A stretch of DNA of 64,000 nt from Taenia hydatigena (lineage: Eukaryota > Platyhelminthes > Cestoda > Cyclophyllidea > Taeniidae), in NCBI GenBank assembly GCA_036345935.2, contig JADWOT020001183.1:1-64000 (forward strand), given 5' to 3'. The notes beneath the pieces were generated by a model that worked only from the letters and a program-made list of their open reading frames with translations, was not told the origin of the DNA and did no database searches. Shown here piece after piece: positions 11,820 through 24,885 of this stretch (its first letter is position 1; each line of letters begins with the position of its first letter). Both the position numbers and the translations under genes were made by a program.

Positions 11820-13540
11820 GATGCATCAAAGGCTGTTTGCTTACTTTACGGGACTTAACTAATCGGTCAGAAACGATGCTTAATTCTACGACCAGATATT
11901 TATGACTTCGTTTGCATTTCTGCGGATCACATAACCACATGAGTGGCATCTGGTGGCATGTACTCGCAGACACCGAGACATATTTTTCCTGCCTCAACCC
12001 TTATTGCTAGCCTCTCAACATCGAAATTGAATTGTGAACTCACCGCTTTATATTGGTCTGCATGCACGTTGAATTTACATCGAAGGCTGAGATCGTAGAT
12101 TCTAAAATCAGAGAACGCTGATTTTGCACTCCGATGACTAACTTTACGCTCCTTGAATGTTGTTCAAATGAGAGATCGGCGAGTGTTACGAGTTATGATC
12201 TGCAGTCGCAATCATAATCCGATTTCAAATCAGGTCCAAAGCTAACCTCGAATCGTGTCAGTAAGATGCAAGAAGTGTTGCATAGCTGACTGAATCTTTG
12301 ATATCATTACCCTTACTTTTACACTATTTTGGCTGCGCTGTGTCGAACATCAACTGATTAACAAAATATGGCCAAATCGTGCTAGCCACTTGTACTTTGC
12401 ACTTTCCTATGCAATCGCTGCTAAAGGGGATAGCGCGCACTTAGCAGAAACCTGACAAGCCTGTGAAAGTGGGTTCGCACGTTTCTTTTGCTTGAGGCGT
12501 CCAATATTTTGCATACACGTGGCTCAACTGCCCATGCGAGTGTTGTATGTTCTATCTAATATTAATTTTTGAGTCCGTACACCATCTTGCCACCATGGTA
12601 CCGCATCATCAAGGGAGCGTGCGCATTAATGGTTTAAATGAGAGTAGGGCGTGCGATTGTCGACCACTTCAGGGCGTTTTCATATCCGCATGTATAATTA
12701 TTAGTAAGATGCGACTCATTTTAGCAGTACCTAATTCATCCGCAGTCACTGTCAAATTTGATGGCCAGCTAGACAGGTTTTGATGAGTCGTCGGCCGAAC
12801 TGTTAAGTGACTGACCAGTTGAACCATCCACCTGAACAGCTAACCTCCCAACTGATTAGCAACTCTCACAGATTTATTCATCGGCATAGTAAGATATCAG
12901 AGGCCCCTCAAGCAGTGCCAGTACACGTTCGTTTTGCATAAAAACAACGAGTTGCAACGCTGAGTGTTATTGATTTTGGGCGCTTTTTGGTGGAGTGGCT
13001 CAAACCCTTCAAAAGTGACATATCGGTGAACACAGAATTATCCAGATAACAGGGGATATCTTGCAAGTGAGTGACTTGTCTTGTGTATCGTAAAGTGAGT
13101 GAACCTACCAATCGATTGTGGCCAACAACGGCGTAAGAATAAAATGAACACGATGAAGCCTACGTGGGTTAGTATCGTTGCACGTCACTACTGCGTGACA
13201 CAATATAGTTTTGTAATACACGCGAACATTCGAAACTGGTTGAGGTCAGAATAGTAGAGTCAGAACCCGTGCAGTTAAGCAGGGTAGCTAGACCTAAACT
13301 CACATGTTCCACTTTTTGGCTAGAGAATTTGCTGGTGACCACGCAAACAATCGCAAGCGCGAGATCAGACCCGGCCTCTCACTGACGTTAGTAGAGGCTC
13401 TTTCTTCCCTCCATCTTTTCATTGTTCCTTCTTTCCTGCCTCTATTCATCATGCCACCTTCTTTTATCTTAATTCATCTCTTCCTTTCCATAACTTCAAC
13501 TGCTTATCGATGATCTCGCAAAGCCTAAATATAAGTAGGT
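11820..13540 (+). repeat. 1.7-kb duplicon, partner of 45,470-47,400
   Basis: This segment matches 45,470-47,400 in the same orientation throughout. Examples are ATGCATCAAAGGCTGTT (11,821 and 45,480), ACACCATCTTGCCACCATGG (about 12,580 and 46,135), GATGGCCAGCTAG (about 12,761 and 46,303), and a terminal pyrimidine-rich block starting GAGATC (about 13,362 and 47,227). Neither copy keeps a long shared open frame. The copies differ at many places and by short indels, so the duplication is old. Confidence 0.7.
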
Positions 13541-13544
13541 AGCT

Positions 13545-14300
13545 TACTTTTTATATTTCACTGCTTATAATTTTGACTAAGCGAGTTCATTTGTTCTCCA
13601 TCATGGCTGCACAATAGAATGAGCTTGCCGCGAATGCCAAAAGAGTTCGATTGAGTACGTGACTGTCTTATGCGCGGATGTAGACCGACAAAAACTGCTA
13701 GACTGAATTATGCTTAAGGAACAATATTTGAAGGCATTCGCTTTACTCCAAAGCCAGCAACCATGCTCTTCTTAGCCCATGCATCACGCTGGTGTCATTG
13801 GACGTTGCGTGTGCTGCGTAGGTGACGGACGGTACCTAAACTTTGCGTTGCCTTTCAGTTTCCGTGGTTTGATCCGTACTTCCTTAAAAATGCAATGCGT
13901 AGTCTCCCCGCCTGTTTGCAATCAGCTTAGCTTTTGCTTAATAGTTTTTTGTCTTTTACCAATTTGCCGCTACTTCTGTGGCTGATTTCCTGAGTTTGCA
14001 CAAGTCAAGCTTACTAAAGTTAATGTGTTAAAATTATAATTCCTTCATAGTTTAGTGAAGAAAGACCTAATTTCTCTCACACCGGCATTTTGGTTTAAGA
14101 ATAACGAAAAATGATAATGACTTTCATTGTCATCAAAGGCTCAGTAAGAGCCTACACTAAATGACGGCAGGTTGGATTGCAACAGGGTTAAATTGGAAGT
14201 GACTTGATAACTCAATGGTATAGTTTTTGACATTCATGTATAATTGATAGGAGGGGTTGGGAGGGAAGGCGGTTGTGTTGGATGGCAGAGAGGCTGGCAG
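13545..14300 (+). repeat. Dispersed repeat family R2, copy 2
   Basis: It matches 57,170-57,890 in the same orientation: GCGAGTTCATTTGTT start, GACTGTCTTATG.G.GGATGTAGA, CTGAATTATGCTT.A.GAACAATAT, GTGTGCTGCGTA, and the CACTAAAT.ACGGCA block at 14,156. It is the longer form of the family, with about 600 bases upstream of the part kept at 11,020. No conserved reading frame. Confidence 0.7.
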
Positions 14301-15199
14301 TAGTCGAGAGAAGGGACTAGGACCTTCTCACTAGGAACTCGTTAATTCATCGCCAGTATGTGCAGACGCCCCCACACACGCATTTCCACTTGTACTAGTG
14401 TGAGCAATGCAGTGTCGTTGAAGCTAACTGCGCCGTTTGTTTGCGGTGGGTGCGTTTATGAAGGGATTTGACGAACACATGAAACTAATTGAAGTCAACG
14501 CAAGGTCAAAATTTAAGGTTCAATTGCGAACTGCTACCGCACGTTATTGCAGTAGTTGGGTAACGCCGTAGTAACGAATTGGTAGATTTTAGCAACTGCA
14601 GGCGTATCTCCTCTTAGGTTCGGTTTCACTCGTTTGCAATCAACCCTGCAACACCTCAAAATTGGCTTCTACAACTTCGTTGCATTGCTGAGGCATTGCA
14701 TTTTCGCTGTAAATACCACCGATACTACTTTGATACGTGGAATGCAAGACATTGTGCTAACACTTGTCTCGTCCAGTTAGACTTACTTATCTGATGTCGA
14801 TGCACAATTTTATTATGTTAATAGGGCGACTAATTTGCTAGGAGTATTGGAGAGGAAATATGACGCGGCAGAAGGAGGAAATCACCAGGAGACCAAAGAA
14901 CCATGCCACTGCAGAAGAGAAGGAGTGAGCAATGATGGCCTTCACAGAGGGTTAATAAAATACTAACCATTACTGTCTTGGGTGCTACTAGTAAGCGATT
15001 TAAGTAGCACAGCTCTGCCTCTCATCCAGTTAGCACTCTAATGCGTCTGACGCCGATTTTCACTGCGGTTATCAATGACTAGCCTCAAAACCGTGTATAT
15101 CTACGCTTCAATGATCCCGTGATACTTATGCATAAACTAGTTAAGATACGTTTGTGTAGCAACGTCTACTACTCACGTTCCTTATTCAGTAGCAGCATT
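14301..15199. other. No gene seen
   Basis: No open frame, RNA gene or copy elsewhere in the window was recognised. Confidence 0.4.
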
Positions 15200-16660
15200 G
15201 CGCCAGGTTTCACTGAGCGATGCTCATTTATTGCCGTTATCGAGCAAATGGCGATGCAAACATACTAGATGAGCATCTTAAGAACCAAACTACTGGCCTA
15301 GAACTTCACCTGGAGTGTCGTACTATGGGTTTTAAGTAAGCACGAAGATGGTGCTTTACCACTACGTTGAGCTATTGGTGGAAAAAGCAAGGTTTCCTCC
15401 CTATTTTAGGGGCCTTAGGTCTAGATATTTTGCTGTAATATTTCGATTAATCGGTTAAACTCAATATCCCCCTGAACCGTCATCTATCACAGGATGTGCT
15501 CTCTCTCGTTGACGTGGTGCCGACCCACCCATCCATAATCGTTCTCGTTCTCTATAAGGCAGCTTTTCCCCTACTGATCGGTTTGTTTCCACTTTGCACC
15601 AGTGACAAGATAACAAGTCTGACTACTTGGCGTAACTACTAGGCCCCAGCATAACACGAGGAGGCTAGCTAAGACGGTGGTGAAACCGGCAAAGATTGTC
15701 AGCCAGTTGAGAAGTGAAAGTGATGTTGGCCTTCAGCCAACCACCGTACGCTCTTTTACCTGCAATGAAGGCTGCTGGTACTTGCAGCAACGCCTGACTT
15801 TAGTAGACTAGAAGTGGCATAGTGAGGCTCCTAAAACATAAAGCGTCCGACTGGAAAATCATTGTCTGCACGTCGCGAGCGGCTTAATGGGACCCAGAAA
15901 AACTGCTTGGTGGCACTAATGCAAGAGCAGATTAGACGCAAAATGCCCACATCATTCGCTTTTCGACAACTGTTTCTGTGATTATTGACTGGCTTAGGAA
16001 CCTGGTGAAATCAGTGTCATCTTAAACTAGAGTTTACATACCGTCATTGGCAATGTAGAGCCTGCCGAGTCGAAGTAACGACTTGGCAGTCGCCTACAGA
16101 ATGGTGGTAGGAACAGCCGGTGCAACTGCGAATCGATCACGGACCACGTACATTCCTGCTCCAAAAAGTGCATAAAGTATCAACAAAATAAATCTGGCCT
16201 AGGAGTAGCATCCTAATGCCGAATGGAAGGAGTACATGAAGCATGCTGGAAGCCAATGCCTGACAGAATCACTTAGTTGGTGTGGTAAGCTGAAGACAAC
16301 CATCCAATCCCATGGGCAGCATGCGGCAGGGTCAAGTGTGGCGCTGAATGGGCCACCTTACGAAGGCAACTGAGGAGGGCAAATTGCCTGCCAACACAGA
16401 ACTTGCAGTGATACCTAGAGGGTTCTTACAGTTGAAGTTAACACTTGTTTGCCAACGGCCCCATTCCCTTTGTTTTTTTAATATATAAGCTGTCCTACTG
16501 GAACGCCCTCTTTTGCCTTCAGAGAAGTCTCGGACTGATGCAGCGCACCCCGCCCATTGCTTACCACCACTTCACCGGGCTTATAATTCGCTGCGTTGCA
16601 GCGAGTGAGGCACATCATTTGAGGAGTTTTTAACGCTCTCTCCTTCCTTAAACACGCCTC
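15200..16660 (+). repeat. 1.4-kb duplicon R3, copy 1
   Basis: It matches 48,540-49,880 directly and, for its first 350 bases, the reverse complement of 50,040-50,370. Stretches are close to identical: ACCGTACGCTCTTTTACCTG at about 15,745 and 48,918, and CGACTTGGCAGTCGCCTACA at about 16,079 and 49,250. In both copies a plus-strand frame stays open over about 15,648-15,790 and reads FTCNEGCWYLQ near its end. A second frame reads MRQGQVWR near 16,320 and 49,523. These could be exon remnants of an unknown gene, but close nucleotide identity alone could also keep the frames alike. Confidence 0.7.
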
Positions 16661-16979
16661 TCTTTGTGAGGCATTCTTCAGAGTTGGTGCGATCTCCTGC
16701 TTAATTTTCTTTTCTATTTGCCAATTTGTACCCTTTTGGAGTTTATTGGCTTTGCCTTAGCGTATTGTTTGTCAAAAAACAAAATCGCATCTTCTTTACT
16801 CCATCACCAACAGAGTTGCAGCTTACATGTTAATTATTACAAATGAGATTCGTGATCAAGGCCAGAATTAATTGCTACAAATTTTATATCGTTTTATCAA
16901 GTTATAACTTATGCAATCAACTAACAAAATTAGAGCTCCTCGAGACCCAATACATGAGTGGAAACAGAACAGAATGGGA

Positions 16980-17125
16980 ATCGGGAGTGTTGGCATGGCC
17001 TAGGGGCCAGTTTGCCCGAAGGTGGCAAAACGACCAACCAAGTGTCCTCAACAGAAGCCGGAATTCAGGCAAACGGCATTGTGTTGCAAAATGATTTATT
17101 CGAATAAATGTCAAGTGCCTCAAAT
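16980..17125 (+). repeat. Short dispersed repeat, inverted at 30,380-30,520
   Basis: GGCATGGCCTAG.GGC.AGTTTGCC, the CCAACCAAGT block and TTATTCGAATAA..GTCAAGTG occur here. They recur in the same order on the opposite strand at about 30,520-30,385. The TTATTCGAATAA core is itself palindromic. It is too short to assign to an element type. Confidence 0.5.
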
Positions 17126-20100
17126 GCGCTTGACATTATTGCGCTAACTTAGCCAATGTGACATCAGTAGGGCCTTGAAGCAGTCCATGTCCTACATTCC
17201 AGTAAACTTTTGGGAGAAGAAGTTTAGTTCCTCTTCTGTGTTGTCGTTTCATCTTAAACATTTTACGGTAAGGACAGCTTGTTGCTGGCTTTATTTAGGA
17301 CAATTAATTGTCGTAGCTGGAATTCTTTGCCTCAAATCTTACGTCTTCGGCAAAAAACACGCCAGAATAAGTAAATCATTAAACAATGACCATGCCCTGT
17401 GAAGATCGCACCTGGAGTGAAGAGGCGATGGGTGCTTAAATTAGCTTCTGTGGTACCAACGATGAATCATTTGACAATGTTCAAGGGTGAATAGTCCTTG
17501 CGGCCGCCCAGTTGTGTGCTGAGGGGATGAATCAAATGTTCACTGAAATTCATAGCCTTCATGTGCAAACGGTGGTGAATGATTTCAAAATCCTCGGAAG
17601 CAGCTGCAGTATCAGTCCCAGTTGTTATCCAAATGCGAGGCCGTAGAGCGAATTTTATGAAGACGTAGGTATAATATCGCTGAATCATCCTTCAAAACAG
17701 ACCATTTAGACTTGGGCTAGCGATTAGCGTCCCAGACGACGCCCCACCTACCAACCCTGGAAAGCAAAGCTGCAACTCTTCCTTTAACCATTCAGCTGTT
17801 GACTGATTGGTTGGTAGGTTGGTAGAAAAAGAAGAGCATCTGTGAAAGCAAAATGCATTTTAGGTCAAGTCTACCCGAGAGGCCCCAATTAAACGCACAC
17901 AAGTCAAGTATCGAACCAATAATTGGGAAAGCTAAGCAGGACAGCTTTAGCGCAATGTTCAGCAATTATCATTTGAAGAGTGCCTTCGCCTTTCCGATAC
18001 ATGCTTATGTACCATAGTCGATGCCTTTATTTTTAATTGATACTGGCACAAACGCTGGCTTTCGAACAATGGAATGCACACAGATTTCGTTCTACTTTAA
18101 TATTTAATAGTAAAAACAATTTGCTTTCTGCATTGTTCAATGAATGTAGATGAATGGCATAGTAATGCCCTCTTCTTGGTCCAATTTAACCAGAGAGAAC
18201 GGAATTTTTGCCTTACTGTAGTCAATTCGAAATACCTCGCTCATAATGTTTGCTGAATTTTTATTCTACAAACGCTATTTGGTGATTCAAAGTTCCATTG
18301 GGGACTGTTTGTCTCGCCTTCATGGCTCTAAAGAGGCGTGCAAATAGCACTAATGTTTACTCTTAAGTGTGAGATACTTAGGAACGTTGCTAGTATATTT
18401 CATTTGCCATGCCAATAGCCAAAGTAGAGACGGGGGCTTCAGTAACCATAAATCCACATCGAAGTGCTAAACGCATAATCAAAGTATTACAGTGATGGCC
18501 ATCAGTCAGCGTCATGTTTACTGCCTCGCTGAATGGAACGACCAAGCATCCTCAACCGACATCTGAGCTGATTCTCTCCAACTGACTATAATGAAACATA
18601 TTCGCAGTCAACAGATTGGAAACTTTGTTTGTGTATAGATTCCACCTTAACTTTTCCAACAATTTCAGGTTAAAGCACAGGGTCTGCTTACTGTCCCTTA
18701 GAGGTTCTAATTAAAGATAACACTACGAGGGCGCCAAAACCAAGTCCACTTGGAGCCCTTCGATCCTCTTTTTTGACATTTCCTGATTTGGTGTAGTCAA
18801 ATCTAAAATTTAAAGCGAAGTTCCAGAAATCGCAGCAATTATCGCATTTCTGTCGCACGACATCAATTGAAAAATGCCATTAATCTGACGAATCTTTGGC
18901 ATTTGAATCCCAAACTAAGCAATTAGACTGTCTATTAACATGTTAGTTACACTTTACTCTGACTTTTAACTTGTAAAGGAAGAGTGAGTGTGCTTGTGGT
19001 AAGCCGCAGTCGCTTGACGCTCTGAATTCCTTGAATAATAAGTAGGGTATTCATAACTTAAACGGGACATTCGGCATCTCGATTTTGCACATTTGATTTT
19101 CATGGACCTTGTAAGACTCAGATTTGATAAATAATCTAACTGTTCGAGAATGTCCGACTGTTCAAACTTGATGCTCATTTGCCTCCAAAGTCAAAAGCAA
19201 AACAGCTGATTAGATAGAGGAGATGCGGAGAGGATGTAGGCCAAGGAGAGAGCTCTTCCAGAGGTCAGAGTAATCTGATCGCACCACGGTCTGCTCTAGC
19301 CACTTCGGTGGATGTGCACACCAAAATTCATTAGATAAAATGCATCGTACCCTTTACCTTGTTTCCAAATTGACGTCTTCTGGATGGGTTTACCTTTGCT
19401 AGACGTCACAGTATAGACTGACTCGAAGACTATGAAGATTCCTGACAGCTACACTATGGTGAGATATAAATTGGGAAGCAATGAACAAGATAGAAATTGC
19501 GGATTATACAGTTGATTGATTGGGAAGCACAAACCCACACACACTGGCAAGAATGAGGCGAGTCACAATGTAGCCACGTGATGCAAGAGGACAACCCGTA
19601 AATCTAAGGATCCGGAATAGACTGACTTGCGACACGTGCGTAGGGCTTTAGTACTCGAAACAGGTCACGCACGTATACACAATTGCTTATATGCGTGTTA
19701 ATGCCACCACGGTATTCCCAGTTGCGCTTTCATTGCCTTCGCTTCTTGCCACTTTAGCATGCTGCAAAATTCCAGTTGAGCCGATCGCATTTATTAATGG
19801 TCTTTAAATTCAAAATATTCAATTTTACCTGGACAAATCATGTGGACATGCAACTTAACCAAAACTCCAGAATCATATCCAAATTTGCGTTTAATCCTCT
19901 AACCCACTCCAGTCGCCAAGTTACTACCACTTGCAGACATTCTGTTCTCGACAGTTTACCAGCCACTTGGAAATTCTGTTATATTTTCGTTTTGCCTGTT
20001 AAAGTATGAAATGCATGAGATTATCCTGTGGGACATTCACATTTACACCATGAAATGATATTTGTTCATCTAACTTCAATTAAGTACTTTAAGCACGAAT

Positions 20101-21439
20101 TCAAATACCTTCTTCGCATCAAATTAGCTGTAACTCTTAACGTATTGTCTTAAGAGCAAATAGCAATAAATTAGTGGGTGGTGCAATCCCATGATTGTAC
20201 GATCAAAGGTAAAACTGCAGACCGACTAGTAATTTGACTTGTACCCGTTTTCGTCAGTCTTCTTATGAGGGAATAAGTAGAGCCCGACTAACTTTACCTA
20301 TAGTGTGTAGTATGTTAAAGGTAGCGTGATTAAATAGTTTTGGTGTCAGCCTATTAAAGATAGATGACAGAATTTTACCATATCTTTGAGCGATCGAATC
20401 TACTGAAGCCTCCCCCTGAAGGTCGAGGCGGAGCTTTTGATTTCAGTCATGAGGGCAAGCAATCATTAGTGCGTAGTCAATAACTCATGTCCATTCAATT
20501 GAGTGCTGTTTGGAAGGATCTCGAGACCCAGGCTTTGCCTCTCTGGGCCTATTTTAACCCCGATCAGTCCCAATGTTGCTGAGTGGGCTCCTGTGCGAGG
20601 GTTTGCATAACCGATCTCAGTGAGGTTACTAACACGTCAGTGTATGCTGGTGCATACTTCATCCAAATTTAGATTTACTCTGCGTATTGATAACCACTTG
20701 AAGCTAACTTGTTTTGCGTCCAACCACATTCGCTTACTTGTTCATTCACCTATTTACTTGCCTGTCAACTTTACACAGGATTAGTTGAAGATTGGCACAT
20801 CGAAGGACATTTTGGATACAAAGAGAAGGGACTGAAAGGCGCGCTCCACTTAACACCAAATCTCAACTGTAGAAAAACATTGCAGGTTTAGAAGCAGAGG
20901 AAAAGCAGAATCCTCCTCACAAAAAATGTGGACCACTCGTCGATCTGCAATTTCAAGTTAGTGGCATTCGCATTTGACGTCATATCAGCTATGATTGAAG
21001 AAGTCGGAGAGAGGACTGCCACCTCATTGTGCCGCCATAGGTGACACATTGATTGGCGTTGTTGTCTCAGCTACAAAGCACTAATTCCCTTAGGCATTAC
21101 CCCACTGATATGGAAATCACTAATTTGTGTCGATTGGGAACACTTGCTGTGTCTTATGTAGTTTTGCAAAACTATTTTCTTGATGGTAAGGGCGATGAGA
21201 AGGACAATAGGTACCGAAGAGAACGTTTCTAACTTGTTGATTAGGTCTTACGTGCGTCAATATGCTGTCAGTTAGGAGTCGATGTATTGGCGCTTCTACG
21301 GCACTGCATTTGTGCTGTCCACACATCACTATGGGGCTGTCACCACTGTTCACGCCACTGCTCACATACAAACCTGTCCACATCGGAGCCTGTGCTGTGC
21401 GTCATTTCCTCGAGTGTGGGGTAGCCAACGAATGAGTGC
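17126..21439. other. Long stretch with nothing recognised
   Basis: I found no gene, RNA gene or retroelement motif. Open frames are all under 90 codons and unrecognisable, including the minus-strand frame at 17,467-17,688. Base composition is moderately AT-rich. This is the largest part of the window without an obvious internal duplicate. Confidence 0.4.
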
Positions 21440-22960
21440 CTTCCGATAAGCACGCGTCATGTGATTGTCACAGCTCACAGCCCAATCACAATCGTCATGG
21501 CTAAGCGGACGCAGACATCAAAGAAATCGTGTCTGGGTGGCTTGTGGTTTTTGAGAGCAATCTTCAGAGACGCCTTTGTAACACCCAAATCGGGTGGAGA
21601 CACTCAAGAGCTAAAGAAATGTCAGACGAGGCGCTTCTCAATTGCCAAAACATGGCCAGCCACGTGGACTGCATGCGCCGGCAGTCACCGCATTCAACTC
21701 GAAATGCGTTTGGGTAGAGCATATGAAATGATCCTTACAGCATTTTTACAACAGATTGCTATATTTTGTCAGATTGTGCTTTTACTCAATATCATGTCAG
21801 TGGCACCATTCCTCTTGCCTAAGTAAAAAAAGAGGAACCGGTTGACCTGGTGATGGCAAATAAAACGAATACCATAGTTTGCTACTGTCATAATTCCAAA
21901 AAGATCCCTGAAACCGTTTGTAGCTAAGATGCTAAAGCTTGGCATGAGCGTAACATCTTGCAGCGATAACTTCATATTAGTAACACTCGGTATCCTGAAT
22001 TCCACCTCATATTGACGGCAGATCATATCAGTCTTTTCTGCATTCTTTTTATCCCTTTTTTTCGATTTCCTTTCTCTTTCTCAGCATGACCTCTCACCTT
22101 TCTGGTGGGTCTGGTTAGGGCACGTCTATGTGCAACGGCTCCTGCAACCCATTGAGAGGACATGAAACCGGAGGGGGAAGTGGGAAGGGGCAGCTTCATT
22201 ACATTCTATCCGGGTCTCACACACTAGTTGAGGGTAGCAGTGTTGTAGAGTTTTAACGGCTTAAATGCTGAAGCCTTTCTTGAGGAGAAAAAGATTATGC
22301 AAAGACCTTCGCATCAACGCATATTGCACGTTCTTCGGCCTCTGCCTTAATCCACTGAAGTTACGTGTAACTTACCCTCGAGAAGGCATTTTTACAATAA
22401 TAGATGGATTAGTCAGTCAACAATAATAGAATTGCACGTATTTTGTTTGATTGGATGTTCATGTTGGTTGCGAGGCACCTAGAGATAAGGCAAGTGATGG
22501 AGGGCGATTTACGAGCATCGAACGTGATAAAGACGAGAGTGGCTCCATGACGCTCACTACGTTCGAGTAAGAAATCCTTGGCTTTAGTTGATGCTTTACC
22601 AAAGTCTAGTTTCATTCGGTCTTTATGTGCCCATTAGATAAACGCCTCCTCTATCGATTTAAAGCGTTAATTGATGATTTGCTTTCTTTCTGTTTCCTTC
22701 ATCGCCCTCCAGGTGCTTCCCTTTTTGTTGGTTGTCACCAGAGGCAATAATGAGCAGCTACCAGCTAAATGCTAAAGCTGATGTCTGGTCCTTTGGGGTC
22801 CTCATGCATGGCGTTCTCAAGTACGGAGACACGTCTTAAGAGAGATGGTTTATGTATCAAATCCCGGGGTGCTTGATAGTAACAGAGATTCCTGTTTGCT
22901 TTTCTGTCATGAATAAAGGAACTTTATTTTGCTGCTAGCTGGTGTGCGTGTGTGTGAAAG
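21440..22960 (+). repeat. Kinase-linked duplicon, copy B
   Basis: It matches 1-935 (copy D) over its left half and its far right end. Part of it (about 21,920-22,080) reappears inverted at about 47,640-47,800. Unlike copy D it carries kinase exon remnants, described in the next entry. An open frame at 21,461-21,826 (121 codons) matches nothing I know and is not kept in copy D. Confidence 0.6.
22205..22860 (+). pseudogene. Tyrosine kinase pseudogene, copy B
   Basis: From about 22,222 the frame reads LRVAV, a short lesion with a stop where the catalytic lysine of VAVK should be, then SFNGLNAEAFLEEKKIMQ and SHQRILHVL (to about 22,340). This is the Src-like beta3-to-helix C region. After an intron-like stretch ending CCCTCCAG (about 22,705-22,712), SPEAIMSSYQLNAKADVWSF (from about 22,735) gives the APE and helix F motifs, then GVLMHGVLKYGDTS and a stop. 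The catalytic loop and activation loop of copy A are not readable here. It preserves the APE and helix C segments better than copy A. Confidence 0.82.
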
Positions 22961-23759
22961 TAAAGAAGGAGGGCTTAGGAGCGGTAAAAGAGGAAAAGGA
23001 TAGATGTTTGCAGTGAATAAATGAATAAATGGAAGATAGAAAGAGCAGAAAGTGAGGGAAGAAATAGTGGAGCGATAAGAAGCTTTGAGAAATCGGCAAG
23101 CTCCTATTAGAAGAAACGCAAAAGCAAACGTGGAACAAAACACACAAGCCGGTTATTCGTTCGTAACTTTAACCGTCCTTTGTGTTGTAGTTAATCGAAA
23201 TATAAAGTTTAGAAAAGTCATAATTAAAAGCTAAATGTTAAAAATTTACAGCGAATCGAAACGAGAAATGGACTTTTATAAGTTTAAACGTCAGTCATGT
23301 TATGCAACGGATCTAGAGCGTTCCTCCTCTTCTCTCTTACCGCCCATGCTATTAAAACGTCTAAGCACGCTTTGACATCTTTATAATAAAAAAGAGAGAA
23401 AGTACGGGAAGATCTTGCAGGCGAGTTCAAAACAGGGGTAAATCGCGCCCTTAGGAGCCAACACGCTGCTCCGCATCCAGGTTCAAATTATCGTCCTGTC
23501 CTGACCTACAAAGCACGCTCCATATAACTTAAAACCTGAAAATAAATAGCAAGAAAACTTTTGCCTTTGTGAAAAAAAACGTGATTTTGTCTTTTCATTA
23601 TTTACAAATAGTTTCATTTGTTTTAAGATCCTTGCGATTCGCTGCTGAGTTTCTCATCGCTGCATGCTTTGTAATTTGTTTTGTTTATATGTTTGCTCTT
23701 CAAATATAACACCGAAGACAAATCTTAGCACCAGCAGCAGCCTTAAACCTAAGGATAAA
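22961..23759. other. Purine-rich then AT-rich spacer, no gene seen
   Basis: The first 170 bases are GA-rich and resemble a shortened form of the module at 910-1,930. The rest is AT-rich with no recognised feature. Confidence 0.4.
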
Positions 23760-24720
23760 ACACAAAAATTAAAAGGTTGTTTGTTTTATCAAGCAAACAC
23801 TGAGGTGATTGGTTAGTTTTGTATATTGAGCGCGTAAGTGGTGTGCATTTTAGGGGACCTTGTTTCCTATCAGTCGGGTGGGTATTCAACGTCCTTTGCT
23901 AGTCACGAGCTTAGTATTTGTGGTTTTAGGTCATTTTAATACCGATTTGCTTCCTTTTCACTTTTAATTGCTAGGGCAAACGCAAAAGCTTCATAATGTT
24001 ACCATTAGAGCGTTTCGTTTTCCAACTACAACCGCATTTTTGCACTCTACAATACTTCAGGCAATAACTTATGATTGTTTTGATAATTATAGAAGTGGTT
24101 AGCTCCTTTACTGAAGGTTGACTTCTAATAATGATGCGTAACGTAGTTACGGAGAGTTATAACCAACCCAGCTGCTTGACTCTTATTCAAGATTTTCTTG
24201 CGATTAAGAACCTATTGTGTGCATAGATATATACACATGTTTATCTGCCTCCTTTAACTGCTTAACTATAAAAAGCGTTAAAGAAGTAACTGCAGTTGCT
24301 GTCAAGACTCGTTGTTTTCCATTTGTACTACCTGCTCGAGTTGGTGTTTTGACTGCGCAATATTTCTAGCGAATAATCGAGATTGTTTTGGTTGTTTCTG
24401 AATGGTTCGCTGCTTTAATAGGTATGAGTTTTGGGTAATGAGGCCTTATTTGATGAATAGACCTTTAACTTTGTTAAGAGATTTCTACTCATTCATTATT
24501 TGCTCACTGATAAATACCCATTTATTTATGGGTATCTGCTTATCAGTTCCCTTCCTACGCACTTCTATGCTGCTGTAGAGTACTTCGATCTGTTGATTAC
24601 GATTGTTCTGGTCGTTCTTCGAATGAGCATGGATTAGTTTCCACCGTGTTAGCTAAAATTCCAGTTCTCGATGATGTAGTGTAGGAGGTCCGACCTCACT
24701 GATCTCCTGAACGCGGGTTC
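23760..24720 (+). repeat. Second array of the 2,690-5,080 units
   Basis: It matches the first array in order: the GTTTGTTTTATCA..CA block at 23,780 (2,708 in the first), CATTAGAGCGTTTCGTTTTCC at about 24,004 (3,520), and ACAATACTTCAGGCAATAA at 24,050 (3,577). The GATTGTTTTG block recurs at about 24,073, 24,382 and 24,602, showing at least two or three units. At 24,286-24,309 the plus strand reads VTAVAVKT, the best-kept form of the possible kinase beta3 motif. Confidence 0.55.
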
Positions 24721-24885
24721 AGCTTCGACATGAGTTTATGTTTGGTTGTTTACTTGTTTATTTGTTTGTCTTACTCAGAAAAGTGGGGCGGCATCTCGGC
24801 GACGCAGAAGTGTCTGCCTGGAGGGCTGTGGTAGTAATAATAGTAGTAGTTGTAAACTTTCATTGATTACAATTACCAACAATTG

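Noticed and set aside
11850..11870. Flatworm spliced-leader RNA similarity (TAATCGGTC)
   Set aside because: Only a short stretch resembles it. The rest of a spliced leader and its donor are absent.
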